Shown: piece by piece, positions 53,130 to 61,438 of the stretch
Numbering within the stretch: position 1 is the first letter of the stretch
Layout of the letters: every line of letters starts with the position of its first letter
Source of the DNA: Spirochaetota bacterium
GTDB lineage: Bacteria; Spirochaetota; UBA4802; JAFGDQ01
Direction: 5' to 3'
DNA length: 61,438 nt
Assembly: GCA_016934735.1 (NCBI GenBank)
Contig: JAFGSG010000022.1
Span: 1 to 61,438, forward strand
Made by a program: the position numbers and the translations under genes
The notes under the pieces: model-generated
What the model was told of the DNA's origin: nothing
Database searches by the model: none
What the model saw: only the letters and a program-made list of their open reading frames with translations

Positions 53130-56100
53130 ATGCAAAAGAAGAAACTAAAAGTAGTTAGATTCGGGAGGAGTGTTCCCAGAATTGAACTGCCTAATCTTAT
53201 CGAAGTTCAACTGCAGTCTTACGATTGGTTTCTTCAATCTGGTATACCCCCGCAAAAACGAAAAATGCAGGGCCTTCATTCTGTATTTTGTGAAATTTTT
53301 CCTATCGAAAGCCCTCATGAAGACGTAATTCTTGAATTTGTAGAATATAATATAGGTTCGCCGAAATATTCCGAGGTTGAATGTAAAGAAAGAGATGCTA
53401 CATATGCCGCACCTTTAAAAGCCGCTATCCGGCTTATAAAAAAAGACAGTATGGAAGTCAGGGAACAGACCGTTTATATGGGCGATATCCCGCTAATGAC
53501 TGAACGCGGCACTTTCATTATCAATGGTACTGAACGAGTTGTAGTTAATCAACTTCACAGGTCTCCCGGAATATTCTTTTTCTATGAAGAAAAGGAAAGG
53601 CTTTACAATGTAAGGGTCATCCCGGACAGGGGATCATGGCTTGAATTTGAGATGGATGCCAAGGGCCTTATTGTAGCGCGCATCGACCGTAAAAAGAAAT
53701 TCCCGGTGACTCTTCTTGTTAAAGCATTAGGCTTTAATACCAACGAAGAGATCATAAAATTATTTTATGATATTGAAAAAATTAAACTGAAAGATGAAGA
53801 AGCGTATCAAAGAATTATAGGCCGAAGGATTGTTAAAGATATTGCGAGTTCATCGGACGGGGAACTTATTCTGGAAGTCGGCGACAGAATAACAATCGAT
53901 ATAATTGACAGATTAAAAGAAGAGAAGATAAAAGAGATTGAAGTGATTATATTTCCTGGCAATAAGGATAACACTTATCTTTTAACTTCGCTTGAAAAAG
54001 ATGGATGTGCAAGCGCTGAAGAAGCAATGATTAAACTGCACTCGCTCATGCGGCCGGGCGAACCATCCAATATAGATAATGCTAAAATAGAACTTAACAG
54101 ATTATTCTTCAACGACCGCACATACAACCTCGGCTCAGTAGGAAGATATAAAATTAATAAGAAATTCGGATTCGACAATAATGAGATAACCGGGACTACT
54201 CTCAGGAAAGAAGATATAATCCAATCTATAAAGTATATGGTTAATCTTATTGCCGAAGCTGAGGGTTATTTTCTGGATGATATTGATCATCTCGGCAACA
54301 GACGCATCAGGTCTGTCGGCGAGCTGATTATGAATCAGATTAAAATAGGCTTTCAAAGAACTGAAAGAGTAATCAAGGAAAGAATGACGATTCAGGATCT
54401 CGATGTCGCTACTCCCCAGGCCCTGATAAGCATTAAACCGATTACCGCTGTCATTAACGAATTCTTCGGTTCAAGCCAGCTGTCGCAGTTTATGGATCAG
54501 ACAAATCCTCTTGCAGAGTTAACACATAAAAGAAGGCTGAATGCACTCGGCCCGGGCGGCCTTTCAAGGGAACGCGCTGGCTTTGAAGTTCGCGATGTGC
54601 ATCCGTCACATTACGGCAGGATGTGTCCTATTGAAACTCCTGAAGGGCCGAATATCGGTCTTATTGTTTCCATGAGTGCTTATGCCCGGATAAACGAGTA
54701 TGGATTTTTAGAGACGCCATACAACCGCGTAGATCATGGAAAAGTAATCGATAAAATTGAATTTTTAACTGCCGATGAGGAAGATAAACATTTTATCGCA
54801 CAGGCAAATGCCGATATTGATGAAAGCGGAAAATTTACAAAAAGCCTTGTCGCGTGCCGGAACAGGGGTAATTTTCCTTACAAGAAACCTCAGGAAATCG
54901 GATATATGGACGTAGCGTCGTCCCAGATTTTTTCAATATCAACAAGTTTAATTCCGTTTTTGGAACATGATGATGCGAACAGGGCTCTTATGGGATCCAA
55001 TATGCAGCGTCAGGCAGTGCCTCTTCTTGTTGAAGAAGCTCCGCTCGTAGGTACGGGTATTGAAAAAGCTGCGGCTTATGACTCAGGAGTACTGGCAATC
55101 GCCAAAAGAGGCGGAGAAGTAACATCCGTTGACGCTAAGAAGATTATAATTAAAACAACCGATAACGAAACCGATACATATGACCTGTTAAAATTTAAAA
55201 GGACTAATCAGGGAACATGTTTTAATCAAAAGCCTATTGTTGTTGAAGGGCAGAAGGTAAAGAGTGGAGAGGTAATAGCTGACGGCCCTGCTGTAGCCAA
55301 CGGCCGCCTTGCACTAGGGAAGAATATTCTCGTTGCCTTTATGCCCTGGATGGGTTACAATTATGAGGACGCCATTGTAATATCCGAAAAACTGGTAAAA
55401 GAGGATATTTATACTTCTGTTCATATTGAACAGTTTGAAATCGAGGCAAGAGAAACCAAACTCGGAAGAGAAGTTATTTCAAAAGATATTCCGAACTTAA
55501 GCGAAAAGGCGTTCAGAGATCTTGACTCGGACGGTATTGTCAGAATGGGCGCTTATGTAATGCCTGATGACATACTTGTAGGCAAAGTAACTCCTAAGGG
55601 AGAAGAGGATTTAACTCCGGAATATAAATTACTGCATTCGATATTCGGCGAGAAAGCCAGGGAAGTAAGAGACACTTCTCTCAGGGTTCCCAACGGGATA
55701 GAAGGAATTGTAATTGATGTTAAAAGATTTTCTCGTGAAGGCGGTGATGAACTCGCGCCTGGTGTTGAAGAGCTTGTAAAGGTATATATCGCCTCTAAAA
55801 GAAAGATTTCAGTCGGCGATAAAATGGCCGGAAGGCATGGTAATAAAGGCGTTATTTCAATAATTGTCCCGGAAAATGACATGCCTTATTTGCCGGACGG
55901 GACTCCGGTAGATATAGTGCTTAATCCACTATCTGTTCCGTCTCGTATGAACCTGGGGCAGCTTCTCGAAACAGAACTCGGATGGGCGGCAAAAAATCTG
56001 GATATCATAGTAGAAACTCCGATTTTCGACGGCGCAACTGAAGAGGACATTAAAGAATATATGGAAAAAGCCGGAATTGCCGAGACTTCAAAGACTCCCC

Positions 56101-56582
56101 TGTTTGATGGAAGATCGGGCGTACAATTTGAAGAGAATGTAATGGTTGGATACTGCTACATGCTAAAACTTGCACATATGGTTGATGATAAAATACACGC
56201 AAGATCAACTGGTCCTTACTCTCTGGTTACGCAGCAGCCTCTCGGCGGCAAGGCGCAGTTCGGAGGGCAGAGACTCGGGGAAATGGAAGTATGGGCTCTT
56301 GAAGCTTATGGGGCATCTTATACGTTGCAGGAGTTGTTAACAGTCAAGTCAGATGATATGCTGGGAAGGGCAAGGGTTTATGAGGCAATTGTTAAAGGTA
56401 TGAATTCAACGACTCCCGGCATACCTGAATCTTTTAATGTTCTTATTCAGGAACTCAGGGGCCTTGCTTTAGATGTTCGTATTTATGGCGCAGACAAAAA
56501 GGAAATCAGTTTATCGGAATGGAGTGAAGGTTTCGACAGGTCAAAGAGAAAAATTAAGCTTGATACTTTAAAGAATATTTAA
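53130..56582 (+). CDS. rpoB: DNA-directed RNA polymerase subunit beta
   Basis: The 1150-residue beta subunit. The fork loop and rifampicin pocket ([20 protein letters not shown], then [18 protein letters not shown]) are easily read, as are [20 protein letters not shown], the [13 protein letters not shown] block and the C-terminal clamp part [20 protein letters not shown]. At the position of E. coli Ser531 stands Asn (N471), a residue known from spirochaetes that resist rifampicin naturally. AAGGAAGAAGGG precedes the start. It follows rplL by 69 bases with a hairpin between. Confidence 0.98.
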   Translation: MQKKKLKVVRFGRSVPRIELPNLIEVQLQSYDWFLQSGIPPQKRKMQGLHSVFCEIFPIESPHEDVILEFVEYNIGSPKYSEVECKERDATYAAPLKAAIRLIKKDSMEVREQTVYMGDIPLMTERGTFIINGTERVVVNQLHRSPGIFFFYEEKERLYNVRVIPDRGSWLEFEMDAKGLIVARIDRKKKFPVTLLVKALGFNTNEEIIKLFYDIEKIKLKDEEAYQRIIGRRIVKDIASSSDGELILEVGDRITIDIIDRLKEEKIKEIEVIIFPGNKDNTYLLTSLEKDGCASAEEAMIKLHSLMRPGEPSNIDNAKIELNRLFFNDRTYNLGSVGRYKINKKFGFDNNEITGTTLRKEDIIQSIKYMVNLIAEAEGYFLDDIDHLGNRRIRSVGELIMNQIKIGFQRTERVIKERMTIQDLDVATPQALISIKPITAVINEFFGSSQLSQFMDQTNPLAELTHKRRLNALGPGGLSRERAGFEVRDVHPSHYGRMCPIETPEGPNIGLIVSMSAYARINEYGFLETPYNRVDHGKVIDKIEFLTADEEDKHFIAQANADIDESGKFTKSLVACRNRGNFPYKKPQEIGYMDVASSQIFSISTSLIPFLEHDDANRALMGSNMQRQAVPLLVEEAPLVGTGIEKAAAYDSGVLAIAKRGGEVTSVDAKKIIIKTTDNETDTYDLLKFKRTNQGTCFNQKPIVVEGQKVKSGEVIADGPAVANGRLALGKNILVAFMPWMGYNYEDAIVISEKLVKEDIYTSVHIEQFEIEARETKLGREVISKDIPNLSEKAFRDLDSDGIVRMGAYVMPDDILVGKVTPKGEEDLTPEYKLLHSIFGEKAREVRDTSLRVPNGIEGIVIDVKRFSREGGDELAPGVEELVKVYIASKRKISVGDKMAGRHGNKGVISIIVPENDMPYLPDGTPVDIVLNPLSVPSRMNLGQLLETELGWAAKNLDIIVETPIFDGATEEDIKEYMEKAGIAETSKTPLFDGRSGVQFEENVMVGYCYMLKLAHMVDDKIHARSTGPYSLVTQQPLGGKAQFGGQRLGEMEVWALEAYGASYTLQELLTVKSDDMLGRARVYEAIVKGMNSTTPGIPESFNVLIQELRGLALDVRIYGADKKEISLSEWSEGFDRSKRKIKLDTLKNI

Positions 56583-56605
56583 AAAAAGGGCGATTTGCCT
56601 AATTT

Positions 56606-56653
56606 GTAGAGGCGGATTATGCGTCGCGGAGACGAATAATTATCCGCCTTTAC
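56606..56653 (+). promoter_or_regulatory. Long foldback hairpin between rpoB and rpoC
   Basis: GTAGAGGCGGAT (56606-56617) pairs with ATCCGCCTTTAC (56642-56653) over 12 bp with one G-U, and inside it CGTC/GACG (56622-56625/56631-56634) closes a GCGGA loop. No T-run follows. The rpoB-rpoC gap is about 100 bases. Confidence 0.65.
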
Positions 56654-56682
56654 GCAATAATAATTATTATAAAGGAATTAAA

Positions 56683-59600
56683 ATGAGGGATTTTAACGAT
56701 TTTGATTCAATACAAATCAAACTTGCTTCGCCTGATCAGATAAGAGAATGGTCGTTCGGTGAAGTGAAAAAACCCGAAACAATAAATTACAGGACATTAA
56801 AACCTGAAAGAGACGGCCTGTTCTGTGAAAAAATCTTTGGAACAACCAAGGAATGGGAATGTTACTGCGGCAAATTTAAGTCAATAAGATACAAGGGTGT
56901 TGTCTGTGACAGATGCGGGGTTGAGGTCACTCATTACAAGGTTAGAAGAGAACGCGGCGGCCATATTGAACTGGCTTTTCCTGTTGCGCATATATGGTAT
57001 TACAGGTCTGTTCCGTCAAGGATGGGGCTGCTTCTTAATATGAGTGTTAATGAATTAAAATCGATTCTTTACTACGAGAAATACGTTGTAATAGAGCCCG
57101 GCAATACAGACTTAAAAGAGGGCGAGCTTATTGATGAGGATGCATATAATCATTATTATGAAACCGAAGGCGACACATTTGTCGCGGATTTAGGCGCTTC
57201 TGCTATAAAAGAAATACTGGCCAAAATCGATCTTGATGAAGAGGCCAGATATTTAAGAGCTGAGATACTTGATAAAGAATCAAGAGTAGATAAAAAACAG
57301 ATTAAAAGACTGGAAATCATTGAAGCCTTGAGGGACTCCGGGAACAAGCCTGAATGGATGATTCTTGATGTAATACCGGTAATACCTCCTGAACTCAGAC
57401 CTATGGTTCAGCTTGACGGAAGGCGCTTTGCTACCTCCGATTTGAACGACTTATACAGACGCGTTATAAACAGAAACAACCGTCTCAAGAGACTCATGAC
57501 TCTAAGGGCGCCCGACATTATTGTAAGAAGTGAAAAAAGAATGCTTCAGGAGTCGGTTGACGCGCTATTTGACAACAGTAGAAGAAAGAAAGCAGTAAAG
57601 GGTAAAGGGAACCGGCCTTTAAAATCATTAAGTGATATGCTCAAAGGGAAGCAGGGCAGATTCAGACAAAATCTTCTCGGTAAAAGGGTGGATTATTCAG
57701 GCAGATCGGTTATTGTCATTGGCCCTGAATTAAAGCTGCATCAGTGCGGCCTCCCCAAAAAGATGGCTTTGGAACTTTTTAAGCCTTTTATAATGAAAAA
57801 GCTTGTTGACCGCGATTATGTCCAGAATATTAAATCCGCGAAAAAAATGGTAGAGAATGAGAGGCCTGAAGTATGGGAAGTACTTGAATCCGTTATTACC
57901 GGTCACCCGGTTCTTCTTAACAGGGCGCCTACGCTTCACAGACTTGGAATACAGGCATTTGAGCCCGTACTTGTCGAAGGTAAAGCAATAAGACTTCACC
58001 CCCTGGTCTGTCATGCTTATAATGCGGACTTTGACGGAGACCAGATGGCTGTACATGTGCCGTTATCTCCAAGAGCTCAGCTTGAGTGCTGGATATTAAT
58101 GCTTTCATCGAATAACCTTCTTTCGCCGGCTAACGGTCAGCCTATTACAACGCCTACGCAGGATATCGTACTTGGAATATGTTATCTTACTTCTGAATTT
58201 TTAGATGACGGTTTGCCTTTAAAACTTTTCGATGATGAAGCGGATGTGCTTAAATCAGTTGACTATGGTCAGATAAAGGTAAGAACGAAAATTAAATTTT
58301 TAACAGGCGATGAAATAATTGAGACAACAGCCGGACGTCTGATTTTTAATAAAGTACTGCCCGAGGGTTTTGAATTTGTTAATAAAACAATAACAGATAA
58401 AGATCTGTCCAAGTTGATATCAGATATATTCAGACAATTCGGACATATGGTTACAGTTAAGACGCTGGATCTGATAAAAGAGATAGGCTATAAATACGCA
58501 ACTTATTTTGCACCGACCATTTCAATATCGGATATTACCATTCCGCCGGAAAAATACAAGGTTATTGGCGAAGCTGATAAAAAAGTTGAACAGATCGAAA
58601 ACGAGTATAGAAGCGGTTATATCACTGATGAAGAGAGATATAACAGGGTGGTTAACGTCTGGACAACTGCAAATGAAGAAGTTTCCGAAATGACATTCAA
58701 GGGCTTATCATTGGAGCGTGGTGGTTTTAATTCCATCAATATGATGGCTTATTCTGGTGCAAGAGGAAGCAAACAGCAGATCAAGCAGCTTGCGGGTATG
58801 CGCGGTTTAATGGCTAAACCGAGCGGTGAAATTATTGATGTTCCGATACGATCCAATTTTAAAGAAGGATTGAATGTGCTTGAATATTTTATTTCGACAA
58901 ACGGCGCCAGAAAAGGACTTGCAGATACAGCTTTAAAAACAGCTGACGCGGGTTATTTGACCAGAAGGCTTGTAGATATTGCACAGGATGTTGTAATAAC
59001 GATGGAGGACTGCGGAACAACAATCGGTATAGATATTCAGCCTATAAAAGAAGGGGATGAGATTATAGAATCATTGGGTGAGAGAGTGCTGGGAAGAACT
59101 CTTCTTTATGATTTACTTCATCCTGTTACAGGCAAAGTAATTTATAAAGCTGATGATATAATCGATGAAAAGGCCGCGGATTTAATTGACGAGTTGAATA
59201 TTGATTCTATTGAAATCAGATCAGTGCTGACCTGTGAGGCTGTTCACGGTGTATGCGCTAAATGTTACGGCAGAAATCTTGCGAATGCAAAGCCTGTAGA
59301 TATCGGGGAGGCAGTTGGAATTATAGCAGCTCAGTCAATAGGCCAGCCCGGCACTCAGCTTACAATGAGAACATTCCATATAGGCGGTATTGCGTCGAGT
59401 TCTGTTGAAGAGAACGAAATTAAACTCTCTTATCCTGTTTTCCTTAAGGAATTGACTTCCAGAACTGTTAAGACTGATGATAAAAAAACAATAACAGTCA
59501 GGAGGGGATACCTGATTGTTCAGAGAATTATAAGCGAATATAATGTAAAAAATGAAGCTAAAATACTGGTAAACGACGGGGATAAGATATACGCGGGTAT

Positions 59601-60876
59601 GCCCTTGATTAAAGAATCGAAGGATGAGAAAATTGAAGTAAAAAATTCAGGTATTGTTAAAATAGATAAGAAAAAGATATATATATTAGGAGATCCTCAT
59701 TCTATTCCCATCAATGTCGGCACAGAGATAAGTGCAAAACCCGGAAAAATATATGACAGGAACACTGTTCTTGCTTCTTTTGACCCGTGGCTAGAGCCGA
59801 TTATTACGGAAATATCGGGGAAAGTAAAATTTGTAGATATTGAACTTCATAAAACCCTAAGAGAAGAACTTGACTTACAGACTTCATTTACCCAGAGAAT
59901 AATTGTTGAATACAAGGCTGAAAAACTGCAGCCCAGGATTGAAGTGGAAAGCTCTTCTGCCGAGGAGCCCATAACATATTTGCTGCCGGGCGGGGCGCAC
60001 TTAATTGTAGATAGGGAAGATAATGTAAAAGCAGGGACAATTCTGGCCAAGATTCCAAGAGCAGCCGGGAAGACAAAAGATATTACCGGTGGTCTTCCAA
60101 GGGTGGCTGAACTATTCGAAGCCAGAAGCCCGAAGGACGCGGCTACTCTTTCGGAACTGGATGGTGAAGCGACTATAGGAGATACTGTAAAGAATAAAAG
60201 AAAGATAATCATTAAAGGTGAAAACGGCGTACAGAAAGAATATTCAATTGCTGCATCCAAATTTTTAAGGGTTCAGGACGGTGATTGGATAAACAGAGGA
60301 GAAAAAATTGATGACGGGCCGGTTGATCCTCATGACATATTAAAGATCAAAGGTCCCAGAGACCTGCAAAAATTTCTTGTTAACGAGATACAGGAAGTTT
60401 ATCGTCTTCAGGGCGTCGGAATCAACGATAAGCATATTGAAGTTATAGTCAGGCAAATGCTTAGAAAAGTAAGAATGACAGACCCTGGTGATACAAGCTA
60501 TATTATCGAACAGATCATTGATAAATTCGATTTCATAAGAGAAAATGAGAGGGTTATAGAAGAAGGCGGCAAGCCTGCAACAGCTATTCCAATTTTAATG
60601 GGAATTACAAAGTCTGCACTTAATACTGAATCATTTATTTCTGCTGCATCTTTCCAGGAAACAACTAAAGTATTAACAGATGCGGCCATTAAGGGGAAAA
60701 TCGATAATCTCAGAGGCCTGAAAGAAAATGTTATAATAGGTCATCTGATCCCTGCTGGAACAGGCGTAAGAGAATATGATTCGGTTGATATTTTTCAGGA
60801 AGTCCACGGCGATCTGGAAGGAAATTTTAACAATGCGGAGTCACTAGCAGAAGCCGAATCTGAAACTGCTCAATAA
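56683..60876 (+). CDS. rpoC: DNA-directed RNA polymerase subunit beta'
   Basis: The 1397-residue beta' subunit. The N-terminal zinc site is [22 protein letters not shown], the catalytic magnesium loop [12 protein letters not shown] at 447-458, and the second zinc site CGTTIGID with [13 protein letters not shown] near residue 850. The bridge helix/trigger region ([16 protein letters not shown]) and the C-terminal clamp are complete. The tail ([12 protein letters not shown]) is acidic. AAAGGA before the ATG. Confidence 0.98.
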   Translation: MRDFNDFDSIQIKLASPDQIREWSFGEVKKPETINYRTLKPERDGLFCEKIFGTTKEWECYCGKFKSIRYKGVVCDRCGVEVTHYKVRRERGGHIELAFPVAHIWYYRSVPSRMGLLLNMSVNELKSILYYEKYVVIEPGNTDLKEGELIDEDAYNHYYETEGDTFVADLGASAIKEILAKIDLDEEARYLRAEILDKESRVDKKQIKRLEIIEALRDSGNKPEWMILDVIPVIPPELRPMVQLDGRRFATSDLNDLYRRVINRNNRLKRLMTLRAPDIIVRSEKRMLQESVDALFDNSRRKKAVKGKGNRPLKSLSDMLKGKQGRFRQNLLGKRVDYSGRSVIVIGPELKLHQCGLPKKMALELFKPFIMKKLVDRDYVQNIKSAKKMVENERPEVWEVLESVITGHPVLLNRAPTLHRLGIQAFEPVLVEGKAIRLHPLVCHAYNADFDGDQMAVHVPLSPRAQLECWILMLSSNNLLSPANGQPITTPTQDIVLGICYLTSEFLDDGLPLKLFDDEADVLKSVDYGQIKVRTKIKFLTGDEIIETTAGRLIFNKVLPEGFEFVNKTITDKDLSKLISDIFRQFGHMVTVKTLDLIKEIGYKYATYFAPTISISDITIPPEKYKVIGEADKKVEQIENEYRSGYITDEERYNRVVNVWTTANEEVSEMTFKGLSLERGGFNSINMMAYSGARGSKQQIKQLAGMRGLMAKPSGEIIDVPIRSNFKEGLNVLEYFISTNGARKGLADTALKTADAGYLTRRLVDIAQDVVITMEDCGTTIGIDIQPIKEGDEIIESLGERVLGRTLLYDLLHPVTGKVIYKADDIIDEKAADLIDELNIDSIEIRSVLTCEAVHGVCAKCYGRNLANAKPVDIGEAVGIIAAQSIGQPGTQLTMRTFHIGGIASSSVEENEIKLSYPVFLKELTSRTVKTDDKKTITVRRGYLIVQRIISEYNVKNEAKILVNDGDKIYAGMPLIKESKDEKIEVKNSGIVKIDKKKIYILGDPHSIPINVGTEISAKPGKIYDRNTVLASFDPWLEPIITEISGKVKFVDIELHKTLREELDLQTSFTQRIIVEYKAEKLQPRIEVESSSAEEPITYLLPGGAHLIVDREDNVKAGTILAKIPRAAGKTKDITGGLPRVAELFEARSPKDAATLSELDGEATIGDTVKNKRKIIIKGENGVQKEYSIAASKFLRVQDGDWINRGEKIDDGPVDPHDILKIKGPRDLQKFLVNEIQEVYRLQGVGINDKHIEVIVRQMLRKVRMTDPGDTSYIIEQIIDKFDFIRENERVIEEGGKPATAIPILMGITKSALNTESFISAASFQETTKVLTDAAIKGKIDNLRGLKENVIIGHLIPAGTGVREYDSVDIFQEVHGDLEGNFNNAESLAEAESETAQ

Positions 60877-60960
60877 ATACGTAAAAAATATAAAAATTCT
60901 TGACATTAATGGATATAATTCTGCTTTTATTAGCAAATATAATAATACAAAGGAAATATA

Positions 60961-61335
60961 ATGCCTACAATTAATCAGTTAGTTAGATTCGGAAGAGAGT
61001 CAAAAAAGAAGAAATCAAAATCCCCCGCGCTGGATCGGTGCCCGCAAAAACGCGGTGTATGCACAAGGGTAATGACAGTGACTCCCAAAAAACCCAATTC
61101 GGCATTAAGGAAAGTCGCCAGGGTAAGATTAACAAACGGGATTGAAGTAACTGCATATATACCCGGTGTAGGCCATAATCTACAGGAGCACTCGGCAGTA
61201 CTTGTAAGAGGAGGCAGGGTCAAGGACCTGCCGGGAGTACGGTATCATATCCTCAGAGGCGCTCTTGATACATTGGGCGTTGACGGCAGAAAACGCGGAA
61301 GATCAAAATACGGCGCAAAGAGACCGAAGGCATAA
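60961..61335 (+). CDS. rpsL: 30S ribosomal protein S12
   Basis: The 124-residue S12 of the decoding centre. [35 protein letters not shown] and [14 protein letters not shown] are typical. The lysine that mutates to give streptomycin resistance (TPKKPN) is unmutated. It follows rpoC by 84 bases with no terminator, so read-through is likely; TTGACA at 60900 might be an extra promoter, but a matching -10 is not clear. Confidence 0.98.
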   Translation: MPTINQLVRFGRESKKKKSKSPALDRCPQKRGVCTRVMTVTPKKPNSALRKVARVRLTNGIEVTAYIPGVGHNLQEHSAVLVRGGRVKDLPGVRYHILRGALDTLGVDGRKRGRSKYGAKRPKA

Positions 61336-61388
61336 TTCGGTATAAAATCCAAATGAATAATACTAATTATCTTATATAGGAGTAAGAT

Positions 61389-61438
61389 ATGTCACGAAGG
61401 AGACGAGCAATAAGAAGGACGGTTTTACCTGATCCTAA
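61389..61438 (+). CDS. rpsG: 30S ribosomal protein S7 (partial, cut by the window end)
   Basis: Only the first 16 residues are visible: MSRRRRAIRRTVLPDP, a basic start typical of S7. AGGAG lies five bases or so before the ATG. It follows rpsL as in the str operon; whether an EF-G gene follows is outside the window. Confidence 0.9.
   Translation, partial: MSRRRRAIRRTVLPDP

Overview
The window is an AT-rich bacterial chromosome segment with diderm (outer-membrane) character: many lipoproteins, four outer-membrane barrel candidates, lytic transglycosylase, RlpA and M23 enzymes. Three features point to a spirochaete or close relative. EF-G is of the mitochondrial-like EF-G1 (spdEFG1) type and lies apart from the str operon. 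RpoB has Asn at the position of E. coli Ser531, known from several naturally rifampicin-resistant spirochaetes. The gene order is rpmG-secE-nusG-rplKAJL-rpoBC-rpsL-rpsG. The affiliation is an inference, not a phylogeny.

Layout. 0-9.7 kb: lysA, small unknown genes, a lone RecA-fold ATPase, EF-G, an orphan PAS-GAF histidine kinase, rdgB and a small lipoprotein. 9.7-13.2 kb: pdxA, a bactofilin, an unknown helical protein and a divergent LysM-M23 peptidase, which look like a cell-shape locus. 13.2-21 kb: two large acidic proteins (one with GAF domains and a decayed GGDEF domain), nth, and a two-gene unit of a membrane protein plus an AttH/CrtC-like beta-barrel protein. 21-26.5 kb: prmC, prfA, tRNA-Arg, two cyclic-nucleotide-binding proteins and an amidohydrolase. 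26.6-30.3 kb: a zinc-ribbon protein, three barrel proteins and a prepilin peptidase. 30.4-38.3 kb: a response regulator fused to an RsbW-like ATPase, ribBA, a PAP2 phosphatase, a lipoprotein pseudo-metallophosphatase, an MltD-like enzyme and comM. 38.4-45.5 kb is the most unusual part: a MITE-like element; an ECF sigma factor with its FecR-type anti-sigma factor, divergent from a hexapeptide-repeat protein and a barrel protein; a palindromic element; a diguanylate cyclase; and an 18-unit 21-bp tandem-repeat array without a gene. 45.6-49.2 kb: dusB, a 56-residue lipoprotein, a DegT-type protein lacking the PLP lysine, and rlpA. 49.3-61.4 kb: tRNA-Thr followed by the transcription-translation operon, cut in rpsG.

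Best candidates for something undescribed: (1) the sigma/anti-sigma/hexapeptide/barrel module at 38.85-42.05 kb; (2) the 21-bp repeat array at 44.66-45.04 kb; (3) the acidic duplicated-repeat protein paired with the GAF/decayed-GGDEF protein at 13.2-17.7 kb; (4) two envelope or sugar-related proteins that keep an enzyme fold but have lost catalytic residues (33.6 and 46.9 kb). All functional statements come from reading the sequence; no database search was possible.
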